DNA from: Pontibacter litorisediminis
GTDB taxonomy: Bacteria > Bacteroidota > Bacteroidia > Cytophagales > Hymenobacteraceae
NCBI RefSeq assembly: GCF_029360645.1
Contig: NZ_JARDUA010000004.1
Location: 62,001 to 126,000, forward strand
DNA: 64,000 nt
Reading direction: 5' to 3'
Positions 33,588 to 40,381 of the stretch are shown in pieces (positions within the stretch are counted from its first letter, which is position 1; every line of letters starts with the position of its first letter). Below the pieces are notes generated by a model that ran no database searches, had not been told where the DNA came from, and was given only the letters and a program-made list of their open reading frames with translations. The position numbers and the translations under genes were made by a program.

Positions 33588-33595
33588 CAAAGGTA
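33588..33595 (-). promoter_or_regulatory. -7 element directly before the zinc-ribbon gene
   Basis: On the minus strand TACCTTTG is an exact TAnnTTTG match; the ATG begins five bases after its last G, where transcription would be expected to start. No clear -33 element is seen. The rest of the 322 bp gap (33596-33905) holds no ORF or repeat that I can support. Confidence 0.5.
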
Positions 33596-33905
33596 CGCAT
33601 CGCAGGCTAAAAAGCTGCGACTTTACACCTGCACCAATCCTACAGTTTGCAGCAGCTACAGCGGCAACACCGGCCCTAACCTAACGGCAAGTTGCACAGC
33701 TGTGATCCTGCGGCGCACTCAGTGCCTGCACGTACTCAAGCCCATGCCCGGAAACACACGCCAAGCGCTACAATTTGTGCAGCTAACGCTACCATTGGCC
33801 GCAAAGCATTCCCCAGTTGTGAGCCATCGCAATTTTGGCACAAGCCGGGCCCTGCATAACCTTCCCTAACCGGAAGGGGTAAAACTGTACACAATATAAT
33901 TTGCG

Positions 33906-34712
33906 ATGACACAGACAAAAGTAGACACTGTATACTATACCATTACCCGTGGCGACAGCCCCTTGGTAGCCACGGCCATCCATAACGGCCACGAGGTGCG
34001 CCATAACCTTAGTGCGCTGTTTAACCTCACCCCTGAGGAGCGGCTGCGCGAGGAGGACCCCTTTACGGCACAATGGGTGGGCATTACCGACAACCAGGTC
34101 ATCGGGCACTACTCCCGCTTTGAGTTGGACCTGAACCGCCCCCCCAAAAAAGCTATTTACCGCAGGCCAGAGGATGCCTGGGGTTTGCAGGTGTGGAAGG
34201 AGGAGCTGCCGGAGGAGCTGGCGCAGGAGTCGATGAAACGGTATGAGAAGTTTTACGCGGATGTGAAGCAGATGCTGACGCAGCTGCTAGATGAGCACGC
34301 CTGCATCGTTATTTATGACCTGCACACGTACAACCACCGCCGTGAAGGCCCCACCGGACCAGCCGCCGACCCGGAAGCGAACCCGGAGGTGAACATCGGT
34401 ACGGGCAACATGGACCGCCAGAAATGGGCGCCGGTGGTGGAGGCTCTCATGCACAGCCTCGGTGGCTATAACTACCGGGGCCGGAAGCTGGACGTGCGCG
34501 AGAACGTTAAGTTTGAGGGCGGCCACTTCATGCGCTGGATCCACGACACCTTCGGCAACAGGGTGTGCGTGATCAGCATTGAGTTTAAGAAGTTCTTCAT
34601 GGATGAGTGGACCGGCGAGCCTGACCAGGCGCAGGTGCAGGAGATACGGCAGGCGCTGCAGCAAAGCACCCGCCCCGTGCTGGAGGCACTGGCACAGGTG
34701 TGCCAGGTGTAA
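33906..34712 (+). CDS. N-formylglutamate amidohydrolase family protein
   Basis: 268 residues. The family (HutG/FGase, PF05013) are zinc hydrolases with the carboxypeptidase-like fold; the classic reaction frees glutamate from N-formylglutamate. Segments with likely metal ligands are IHNGHEV near residue 27, DLHTYNHRRE near 140 and EGGHFMRW near 205, with RFELDLNRPP and EFKKFFMDEW also family marks. There is no hut operon here. Instead it is the first of three plus-strand genes with a DUF1704 metallopeptidase and an ATP-grasp ligase, so the true substrate is probably another N- or C-terminal amide. A TATAATTTG just before the ATG may be its promoter. Confidence 0.88.
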   Translation: MTQTKVDTVYYTITRGDSPLVATAIHNGHEVRHNLSALFNLTPEERLREEDPFTAQWVGITDNQVIGHYSRFELDLNRPPKKAIYRRPEDAWGLQVWKEELPEELAQESMKRYEKFYADVKQMLTQLLDEHACIVIYDLHTYNHRREGPTGPAADPEANPEVNIGTGNMDRQKWAPVVEALMHSLGGYNYRGRKLDVRENVKFEGGHFMRWIHDTFGNRVCVISIEFKKFFMDEWTGEPDQAQVQEIRQALQQSTRPVLEALAQVCQV

Positions 34713-34721
34713 TTGCGTATG

Positions 34722-34800
34722 TCGTAGCACGTATCACGTAGCACGATTGATGAATCTTTAAGTTTAGGTCGTGATACTTGATACGTGCTACGTGCTACGA
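34722..34800. repeat. Inverted repeat between amidohydrolase and DUF1704 genes
   Basis: CGTAGCACGTATCA at 34723 is the perfect inverse of TGATACGTGCTACG at 34779 (14 bp), and each arm contains further CGTAGCACG or CGTGCTACG units in tandem. It lies in the 148 bp gap inside the three-gene cluster. It could be a terminator-like or processing hairpin or a small mobile repeat; no T tract follows. Confidence 0.75.
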
Positions 34801-34860
34801 AGAAGCCTCTATCTTAGAACTCGTACAAACCTCACCCTAACCTGCTAAGCACCTTTAGCA

Positions 34861-36708
34861 ATGATTGAAAGTATAACCGACAGCTTTGTAAAGAAAGTTA
34901 TCCGGAGCCTGAAGCGAGGCAAGCAGGTGCGCCGCCGCCTGCCCAATGGCGGGTATCTGTACCTTGATCGCCCCCTACCCTTCCTCATACTTTTCCGCCA
35001 CCCTGCCGGCCAGCCAGACCATGCCACGGCTAATTTTCTGAAAGCCTACGCCGCTTACATCATCTCGCACGAGGAGCGCAGCCATGAGCTGCGGCCCCTG
35101 GTGCAAAGCATCGCCCAGGCTATGGCCGATAAGTTCGGTGCCTTTATGATTGTGGAGTTGATGGCCGCCCCCGCCGGTGCCGCGGATGCGCCGCTGTTCA
35201 GGGTGCTGGGGCCGGAGGAGCAGTTGCCCACCACTACCCAAACTATCCAAAAGGAGCTGCAAAGTATAAAGCTGCCCGGCATACCTGTTGCTGTGGAGGT
35301 GGTAAGCAACGCGCCACTGCTGCAGGAGCCGTACTGCCTGCTGTCGGAGGAGGAGCTGAAGAAGCACAGCATCCTGACCATGGGGCTGCAGCTAAAGCCG
35401 GTGTACAAAAACCCCACCACGGGCAAAGTCTACCCCCTGCTGCTACGCACCTTGCGCGAGAAGGTAGCCAACGCCCTTAAGAAAACGGTGTTTGACTTTG
35501 TGGGCGTGCAGACCACGCATCACCCCGTGCACTTCCAGGCGCTGGGGCGGCAGGCGGTAAACCGGGTGGTGTGGCGCATCGACAAGCAGCTGACCAGCAT
35601 AAGCGACCTGTTCCAGTTCCTGCTGCTGGTAACGCCGGTCAACAACAACGAGGCATGGGCCGAATTCAAGAAGGCAAAGTATAACAAGCCGCCCACTTTC
35701 CACTACCGCCTCATGCCCATCGATGCCGACCAGCTCAAGCGTAAGCTCTACAACATCCCCATCGAGAAAGTGGATGACCCCACGCTAGGCTACCTGTTCC
35801 GGGATAAGCGCCACGAGCTGGACAAGATGCTGACCATGCTGGCCGACCGCAACACGCCTGACTTCCTGTACAGCAGCATGCAGCTCTACGGCACCGTGGA
35901 CGACCAGCTGCTGAAGGTGGCCGAAGGCATTCTGGCGGCCATACCGGACCCTGCCGGGAACAAGGAAACAGACATTATACCTGTACCTGAGTTTGTGGCG
36001 CAGGCCGAGCGGGAGCTTACTTTCCTGCGGGAGCAATACCCTGCCCTGGACTCCGGCGTGGATGTGCGCGACGACGTGGTGGGCCTGATCGTATCGAAGG
36101 GAAGGCTGAACGTGGGCACCGACGCCAGTATACCGCGCCACCGGGCAGAGGCGCTGATCCAGCACGAGGTGGGCACCCACATCCTGACCTATTATAACGG
36201 CAAGGCACAGCCGCTGCAGCAGCTCTACGTGGGCAGCCCCGGCTACGAGGAGCTGCAGGAGGGGCTGGCCGTGCTAAGCGAGTGGCTGGTGGGCGGCCTG
36301 GACCAGGACCGCATGCGCATCCTGGCCGCGCGCGTGGTGGCGGTGCACCAGCTCACCAAAGGCTGCAGCTTCACGGATAACTTCTGGCGGCTGAAGGAGG
36401 ATTACCGGTTCGACGATGAAACCGCCTGGAACGTGGCCATGCGCGTGCACCGCGGCGGCGGCCTCACCAAGGATGCCGTGTACCTGCGCGGCCTCGTGCA
36501 CCTGCTCAGCTACCTGAAGGCGGGAAACGAGCTGGAGCCGCTGCTCATCGGCAAGATCAGGCAGGACTACATCCCCATTGTGCAGGAGCTGATCTACCGC
36601 AATGTGCTGCGCCCCATGCCGCTGAGACCCCGCTACCTCCTCGACGAGAGCATCAAACCTAAGCTGGAACAACTAAAAGCCGGCATTTCAGTATTTAACC
36701 TACTATAA
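34861..36708 (+). CDS. DUF1704 / QEGLA-motif predicted metallopeptidase
   Basis: 615 residues. Databases call it flavohemoglobin expression-modulating QEGLA motif protein (TIGR02421, DUF1704). The zinc motif HEVGTH is at residues 435-440 (HExxxH) and the name-giving QEGLA at 466-470, whose Glu is the expected third ligand. The eukaryotic relative MATCAP is a tubulin tyrosine carboxypeptidase, so a carboxypeptidase-type activity is a fair inference. The first 400 residues carry a long alpha/beta region with KGRLNVGTDASIPRHRAEALIQHEVG leading into the active site. No signal peptide: cytoplasmic. Middle gene of the cluster, 39 bases before the ATP-grasp gene. Confidence 0.9.
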   Translation: MIESITDSFVKKVIRSLKRGKQVRRRLPNGGYLYLDRPLPFLILFRHPAGQPDHATANFLKAYAAYIISHEERSHELRPLVQSIAQAMADKFGAFMIVELMAAPAGAADAPLFRVLGPEEQLPTTTQTIQKELQSIKLPGIPVAVEVVSNAPLLQEPYCLLSEEELKKHSILTMGLQLKPVYKNPTTGKVYPLLLRTLREKVANALKKTVFDFVGVQTTHHPVHFQALGRQAVNRVVWRIDKQLTSISDLFQFLLLVTPVNNNEAWAEFKKAKYNKPPTFHYRLMPIDADQLKRKLYNIPIEKVDDPTLGYLFRDKRHELDKMLTMLADRNTPDFLYSSMQLYGTVDDQLLKVAEGILAAIPDPAGNKETDIIPVPEFVAQAERELTFLREQYPALDSGVDVRDDVVGLIVSKGRLNVGTDASIPRHRAEALIQHEVGTHILTYYNGKAQPLQQLYVGSPGYEELQEGLAVLSEWLVGGLDQDRMRILAARVVAVHQLTKGCSFTDNFWRLKEDYRFDDETAWNVAMRVHRGGGLTKDAVYLRGLVHLLSYLKAGNELEPLLIGKIRQDYIPIVQELIYRNVLRPMPLRPRYLLDESIKPKLEQLKAGISVFNLL

Positions 36709-36747
36709 TCTTCCGACCACATCAACCAACAACATAAGACACGCTAA

Positions 36748-37797
36748 ATGACAATAGGATTTGTAGTAAACAACATAGAGACAGAAAAACCCGGCTACTC
36801 TACCATTTTCCTGGCGCAGCGCATGCACAACAAAGGCCACCAAGTATACCTGATGGGCGTTGGCGACCTAGCCTACTACCCCGATGGCTATATGGGCGCC
36901 GAAGCCGTGCAGGCAGATCCCAAGCACAAGTATAAATCGCCGGCCACCTACCTGGAGGCCATACAAGCCGAGAAAGCCACCAAGGTGCGCGTTACGGCCC
37001 CTGAGCTGGATGTGCTCATGCTCCGCAACGACCCTTCTTCGGAAGGCGAGGGCCGCGCCTGGGCGCAGAATGCGGGTATTATCTTTGGGCAGCTGGCCCT
37101 GCGCCACGGTGTGATCGTGCTCAACGACCCCACCAAGCTCTCCGATGCGGTAAACAAGATGTACTTCCAGCACTTCCCGGAGGCCGTTCGGCCGCGCACG
37201 CTCATCACCCGTGATAAGGAGGAGATCAAGGAGTTCTATAACCAGCAGAAGAACAACATCATCCTTAAGCCGCTGCAGGGCTCCGGCGGCTCCGGCGTCT
37301 TCATGGTAAAGAAGAACGACACCACCAACCTCAACCAGATCGTGGAAGCGATCAGCCGCGATGGCTATGTGATAGCGCAGGAGTACCTGCCGCAGGCCAC
37401 TGAGGGCGACGTGCGCCTGATTGTGATGAACGGGGAGGCGCTGCAGCACAAAGGCAAGTACTGCGCCATACACCGCGTTACCGGCAAGGACGACATCCGC
37501 AGCAACCTGCATGCCGGCGGCTCTTCGCAGGCCGCCAAGGTAACGCAAACCATGCTGGACCTGGTAGAGCTCGTAAGGCCAAAGCTGATACAGGATGGCA
37601 TGTTCCTGGTGGGCCTCGATATTGTGGGCGACAAACTGATGGAGATCAACGTGTTTAGCCCCGGCGGCCTAACTGACGCCAGCAACCTGGAGGGAGTGGA
37701 CTTTTCGGAGCCGATCATTGCTGCGCTGGAGCGGAAAGTGCACTACAAGAAGACCTACGAAGGCCAGATAAACAACAAAACAGTTGCTATGATCTAA
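36748..37797 (+). CDS. ATP-grasp ligase, glutathione-synthetase-like
   Basis: 349 residues with the ATP-grasp layout of GshB/RimK enzymes. An N-terminal Rossmann-like half (TIGFVVNNIETEKPGYST) is followed by the ATP-grasp core: NIILKPLQGSGGSGVFMVKK (glycine-rich loop), VIAQEYLPQATEGDVRLIVMNGE, SNLHAGGSS and the metal-binding end GLDIVGDKLMEINVFSPGGL. GshB joins gamma-glutamylcysteine to glycine; however, no gshA is present and the neighbours are two predicted amide-cleaving enzymes, so it may ligate an amino acid to another peptide or protein. Third gene of the cluster, followed by a strong terminator. Confidence 0.88.
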   Translation: MTIGFVVNNIETEKPGYSTIFLAQRMHNKGHQVYLMGVGDLAYYPDGYMGAEAVQADPKHKYKSPATYLEAIQAEKATKVRVTAPELDVLMLRNDPSSEGEGRAWAQNAGIIFGQLALRHGVIVLNDPTKLSDAVNKMYFQHFPEAVRPRTLITRDKEEIKEFYNQQKNNIILKPLQGSGGSGVFMVKKNDTTNLNQIVEAISRDGYVIAQEYLPQATEGDVRLIVMNGEALQHKGKYCAIHRVTGKDDIRSNLHAGGSSQAAKVTQTMLDLVELVRPKLIQDGMFLVGLDIVGDKLMEINVFSPGGLTDASNLEGVDFSEPIIAALERKVHYKKTYEGQINNKTVAMI

Positions 37798-37823
37798 AGC
37801 AGCACCTGCTGCTTGGCTGTATC

Positions 37824-37859
37824 AACAGGCAGGGCATGGGCTCTGCCTGTTTTTTTTTG
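37824..37859 (+). terminator. Terminator of the amidohydrolase-DUF1704-ATP-grasp cluster
   Basis: AACAGGCAG pairs with CTGCCTGTT (nine bp plus two inner pairs), followed by nine T in a row. It lies 26 bases after the ATP-grasp stop codon, the strongest intrinsic terminator in the window. Confidence 0.92.
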
Positions 37860-38016
37860 CCCGGGTTAGAGTGCAGGTGAAGTATAAAAAGATAAAAAGT
37901 ACTTGCCGCACAAAAACCCGCAGCCTTTTATAAGGCTAACCAATTGTACTTTAGCTTGTTGCGGAGGTTCAGAGAAGGGAATAGAAAAAAGGTGAAAAAT
38001 CTTTTATGATTTTCCT

Positions 38017-38046
38017 TTTGCAATTGAAATCATTCGAGTAATTTTG
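38017..38046 (+). promoter_or_regulatory. Complete Bacteroidota promoter of a predicted small RNA
   Basis: TTTG at 38017-38020 and TAATTTTG at 38039-38046 match the -33 (TTTG) and -7 (TAnnTTTG) consensus exactly, with the optimal 18-base spacer. This is the best promoter in the window. No ORF follows, so the product is probably RNA. Confidence 0.75.
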
Positions 38047-38050
38047 CACC

Positions 38051-38303
38051 CGAATTGAGAGAGATACTATATCGGAAGGCTAATATAGTTAGCCTGTAAC
38101 TAACAGGCAAGCCTTGTTACGATTTTTTTGGAATAATTTTTCAGTGGTACACCATCAATTCAGGTCAGTAGCGAGGAAAAATACGGCTGGCCGCCCCATA
38201 AGAGAAGTAAGTTTACTAAAGATAAGGTTAGATAAAGTTTAGATTAGTTTAGTTTGTTTTAAGGTGAGAGAAAGCCCCGTCATTAAATGGCGGGGCTTTT
38301 CTC
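38051..38303 (+). ncRNA. Predicted small RNA, about 250 nt, family not identified
   Basis: Transcription from the perfect promoter would start near 38051-38053 and end at a 13-pair hairpin (38271-38299, AAAGCCCCG to CGGGGCTTT with inner CAT/ATG pairs) followed by TTTT. Inside, AGGCTAA pairs with TTAGCCT, CCTGT with ACAGG, and AAGGCT with AGCCTT, so the 5' third can form a branched fold; GGTCAG and CTGGCC can pair further on. No ORF of convincing quality exists. Size and solitary position would suit 6S RNA or an sRNA, but I cannot match the SRP, tmRNA or RNase P signatures. The terminator may also serve the convergent gene at 38316. Confidence 0.6.
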
Positions 38304-38315
38304 ATTTCTGTACTT

Positions 38316-38774
38316 TTACACGCTGTCCTTTACCAGTAGCCAGCTTGCCAGCACCGCCAGCGGCAGCAGCGCCAGCAGTAGCTTAAGCGCCACGTGTGGG
38401 GCCGCTGTGCCCGCCCCCCAGGAGCCCCTGCTAAACGTATAGCGGACACTAACCACCAGCGAGCAGAACACCAGCAGGGCCAGCACGGCATGCACGACCT
38501 GCAGCACCTGGGGCGCGCTTGTGCCGGCGTCCCACACCCGCAGCCCCACGCGCACCAGCCACGGCACCATTGCCAGCGAACACAGCAGAGCCAGCAGCGT
38601 GCCTATCTTTATCCGAAACAGCGTAACCCAGGAGGCAGCGCTGAACAGCGCCATTCCGGCAAGTAGCGCCACATCCGAGTACACATTGTGCGGCACCGAC
38701 ACATAGCCCCTGAAGAAAAGAATAACCGTTGCCATGGCAACACCCGTGAGAAAGTATAGCAGATACCGCGTCAT
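38316..38774 (-). CDS. Multi-pass inner-membrane protein, unknown function
   Basis: 152 residues, almost entirely hydrophobic: about five helices (LLYFLTGVAMATVILFF, DVALLAGMALFSAASWVTLF, TLLALLCSLAMVPWLV, QVVHAVLALLVFCSLVVSV and LKLLLALLPLAVLASWLL). Charged residues sit only in short loops. No recognised motif. It lies 25 bases downstream of the NTF2-like gene on the same strand and may be read with it. Confidence 0.72.
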   Translation of the reverse strand: MTRYLLYFLTGVAMATVILFFRGYVSVPHNVYSDVALLAGMALFSAASWVTLFRIKIGTLLALLCSLAMVPWLVRVGLRVWDAGTSAPQVLQVVHAVLALLVFCSLVVSVRYTFSRGSWGAGTAAPHVALKLLLALLPLAVLASWLLVKDSV

Positions 38775-38799
38775 ATAAGGGTATCATACTGCAAAAAGG

Positions 38800-39315
38800 C
38801 TATTTCAGATACTTTTTAGGGATAGGTTGTGCAGCTGTTTCCGGGGTAAAGAGCAGGCTGGCAATCCACCAGCGGCCTTTGTCGTACACGAGCTGATAGG
38901 TATTTACGCCACGGTCTTCTACCTTGCCTGTCGGGCTGCCCAAGCGGGTTTCGTAGGTTTGGAAGGCGGTGGCCAGGTTCCCGAAACGCTCGATGCGCAG
39001 GGCCAGCTCGTTTTCATAAAAGCCCATTTCTGCATAGGCTGGGCCATTGCGCTCGGCAAACTTTTCTACCGTTGTTAGGCGCACAAAGCTGCTGTCGCCT
39101 TTGTAGAACACGCCGCCCATCTGTGCGTTTGGCAGGAAAAGGGCCTTAAAAGCTTCCATGTCCCGCTCCTGCCCCTTTGGCCCGGAGATGATTTTAAGGC
39201 CTGCCGCCGTGATGGCCTCTATACTTGCCACATCGGCGGCCGGTACAGTTGATTGGGCAAAGGATGTACAGGCTAAGCCAAGGCAGAATAATAGCGTAAG
39301 CAAGTGCTTTTTCAT
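38800..39315 (-). CDS. Secreted SnoaL/DUF4440-like (NTF2 fold) protein
   Basis: 171 residues with a signal peptide (about 1-20, ending TSFAQ). The mature part has an NTF2-like layout: an N-terminal helix region (ADVASIEAITAAGLKIISGPKGQ), FLPNAQMGGVFYKGDSS, VEKFAERNGP, then the strands FGNLATAFQTYETRLG and VNTYQLVYDKGRWWIASLLF ending in a polar tail. NTF2-fold proteins bind small molecules or act as simple enzymes; no catalytic set could be assigned. Likely operon with the membrane protein downstream. Confidence 0.78.
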   Translation of the reverse strand: MKKHLLTLLFCLGLACTSFAQSTVPAADVASIEAITAAGLKIISGPKGQERDMEAFKALFLPNAQMGGVFYKGDSSFVRLTTVEKFAERNGPAYAEMGFYENELALRIERFGNLATAFQTYETRLGSPTGKVEDRGVNTYQLVYDKGRWWIASLLFTPETAAQPIPKKYLK

Positions 39316-39345
39316 ACAGATAGTAGAGTTAGCTTCGGGAGGCCC

Positions 39346-40212
39346 TTAGCCTAGTTTTACAACTCTTGTCTTTGCCAGCGTAAATCTAATTGGCAAAGTA
39401 TAAAGCATTGGAACCGGCTGCCCTTCGAGGGTGCCAGGTTTAAAGTTTGGCATCTTCTTAATAACCCGAAGCGCCTCGTTATTTAGTTCCTCGTTTACTC
39501 CCTGCACAATACTGAAGTTATCTAAACTGCCATCTTTATGCACTACAAAACGCACCAGCACCACACCGCTAGTGCCAGTACGGTGGCTCTTAGCCGGATA
39601 GCGAATATTTTTGCCGAGGTATTTCATCATCTCCTGCTCACCGCCGGGGAACAGGGGCATTTCACGGTATGGGGTAAAGGGTATCTCTTCTCCTTTCTCA
39701 TTATAACACTTGCCATATACCTGTTTCCCTTCTTGGTACAGTTCTTCCCGCTTCAAAACGCCTGTTTTGTAGTAGGTTTTCAGCGCTCCATCATACTGCC
39801 CCTGCTTATAGCCGATGCTGTGCTTTAAAGAATCGTTGCTGTACCATTCCATGTCAACGCCATGAGGCACCCCCTCGTTAAAGCTCTTTACACTGAACCT
39901 GTTGCCGTTTGGATACCATTTTACAAGTTGCCCATGCACCTTGCGCGGTTGAAAAACCGTGGCGTAACTCCCTTGCTCCAACATGATCATTGAATCACCC
40001 TTTATACGGTATAACGTGATTATACCAGCCTCAGTCTCCTCGCTCTCGCGCTCAAACACCTCCACCGATTTGGCTAGGGAGGCATCATGCGTTACAAGCC
40101 CAAGCGAATCATAATACTGCACATGCTTTACCTGCGCCTCTGCCACTCCTCCTACTAAGGTTAGCCCTCCTAATAACGCTGCTGCCAAGGCAACTTTAAG
40201 TTTTGTTTTCAC
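39346..40212 (-). CDS. TonB C-terminal domain protein with MORN-like repeats
   Basis: 288 residues from a GTG at 40212 (VKTKLKVALAAALLGG), which gives a signal peptide ending AEAQ; the ATG at 40320 would put 36 residues in front of it. The middle carries MORN/YwqK-type strands (VKWYPNGNRFSVKSFNEGVPHGVDMEWYSN, YKQGQYDGALKTYYKTGVLKREE). The last 105 residues are a TonB-C domain: PLFPGGEQEMMKYLGKNIRYP, GTSGVVLVRFVVHKDGSLDNF and INLGV-like VVKLG end. TonB-C domains contact outer-membrane transporters. Such secreted forms without a membrane anchor are common in Bacteroidota and their role is not well defined. Confidence 0.85.
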   Translation of the reverse strand: MKTKLKVALAAALLGGLTLVGGVAEAQVKHVQYYDSLGLVTHDASLAKSVEVFERESEETEAGIITLYRIKGDSMIMLEQGSYATVFQPRKVHGQLVKWYPNGNRFSVKSFNEGVPHGVDMEWYSNDSLKHSIGYKQGQYDGALKTYYKTGVLKREELYQEGKQVYGKCYNEKGEEIPFTPYREMPLFPGGEQEMMKYLGKNIRYPAKSHRTGTSGVVLVRFVVHKDGSLDNFSIVQGVNEELNNEALRVIKKMPNFKPGTLEGQPVPMLYTLPIRFTLAKTRVVKLG

Positions 40213-40381
40213 TGCAATGCGATTAATTGTAAATATTAGCGAATATATACAATTAGTAAACATTTTACCGCCCTCACCGTTGAACCCGGGTTTTTTATAA
40301 CATTCAAAGGTTTTGGCCATACCTTAAACAAAACCCGCTGCTGCCTGTATAGCTATATGGCCTGTGGCCGAAAGTATAAGT

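Noticed and set aside
36748..37797. Plain glutathione synthetase (gshB)
   Set aside because: No gshA is near and the neighbours are amide-cleaving families; the label is kept only as a similarity.
38051..38303. Assignment of the small RNA to SRP RNA, tmRNA or RNase P
   Set aside because: The GGTCAG..GAGGAAAAA stretch faintly recalls SRP or RNase P but lacks their defining motifs, and there is no CCA-type tmRNA end.
39346..40212. Toxin-antitoxin role because of YwqK/MORN-like repeats
   Set aside because: The repeats belong to a secreted TonB-C protein; no toxin gene is next to it.
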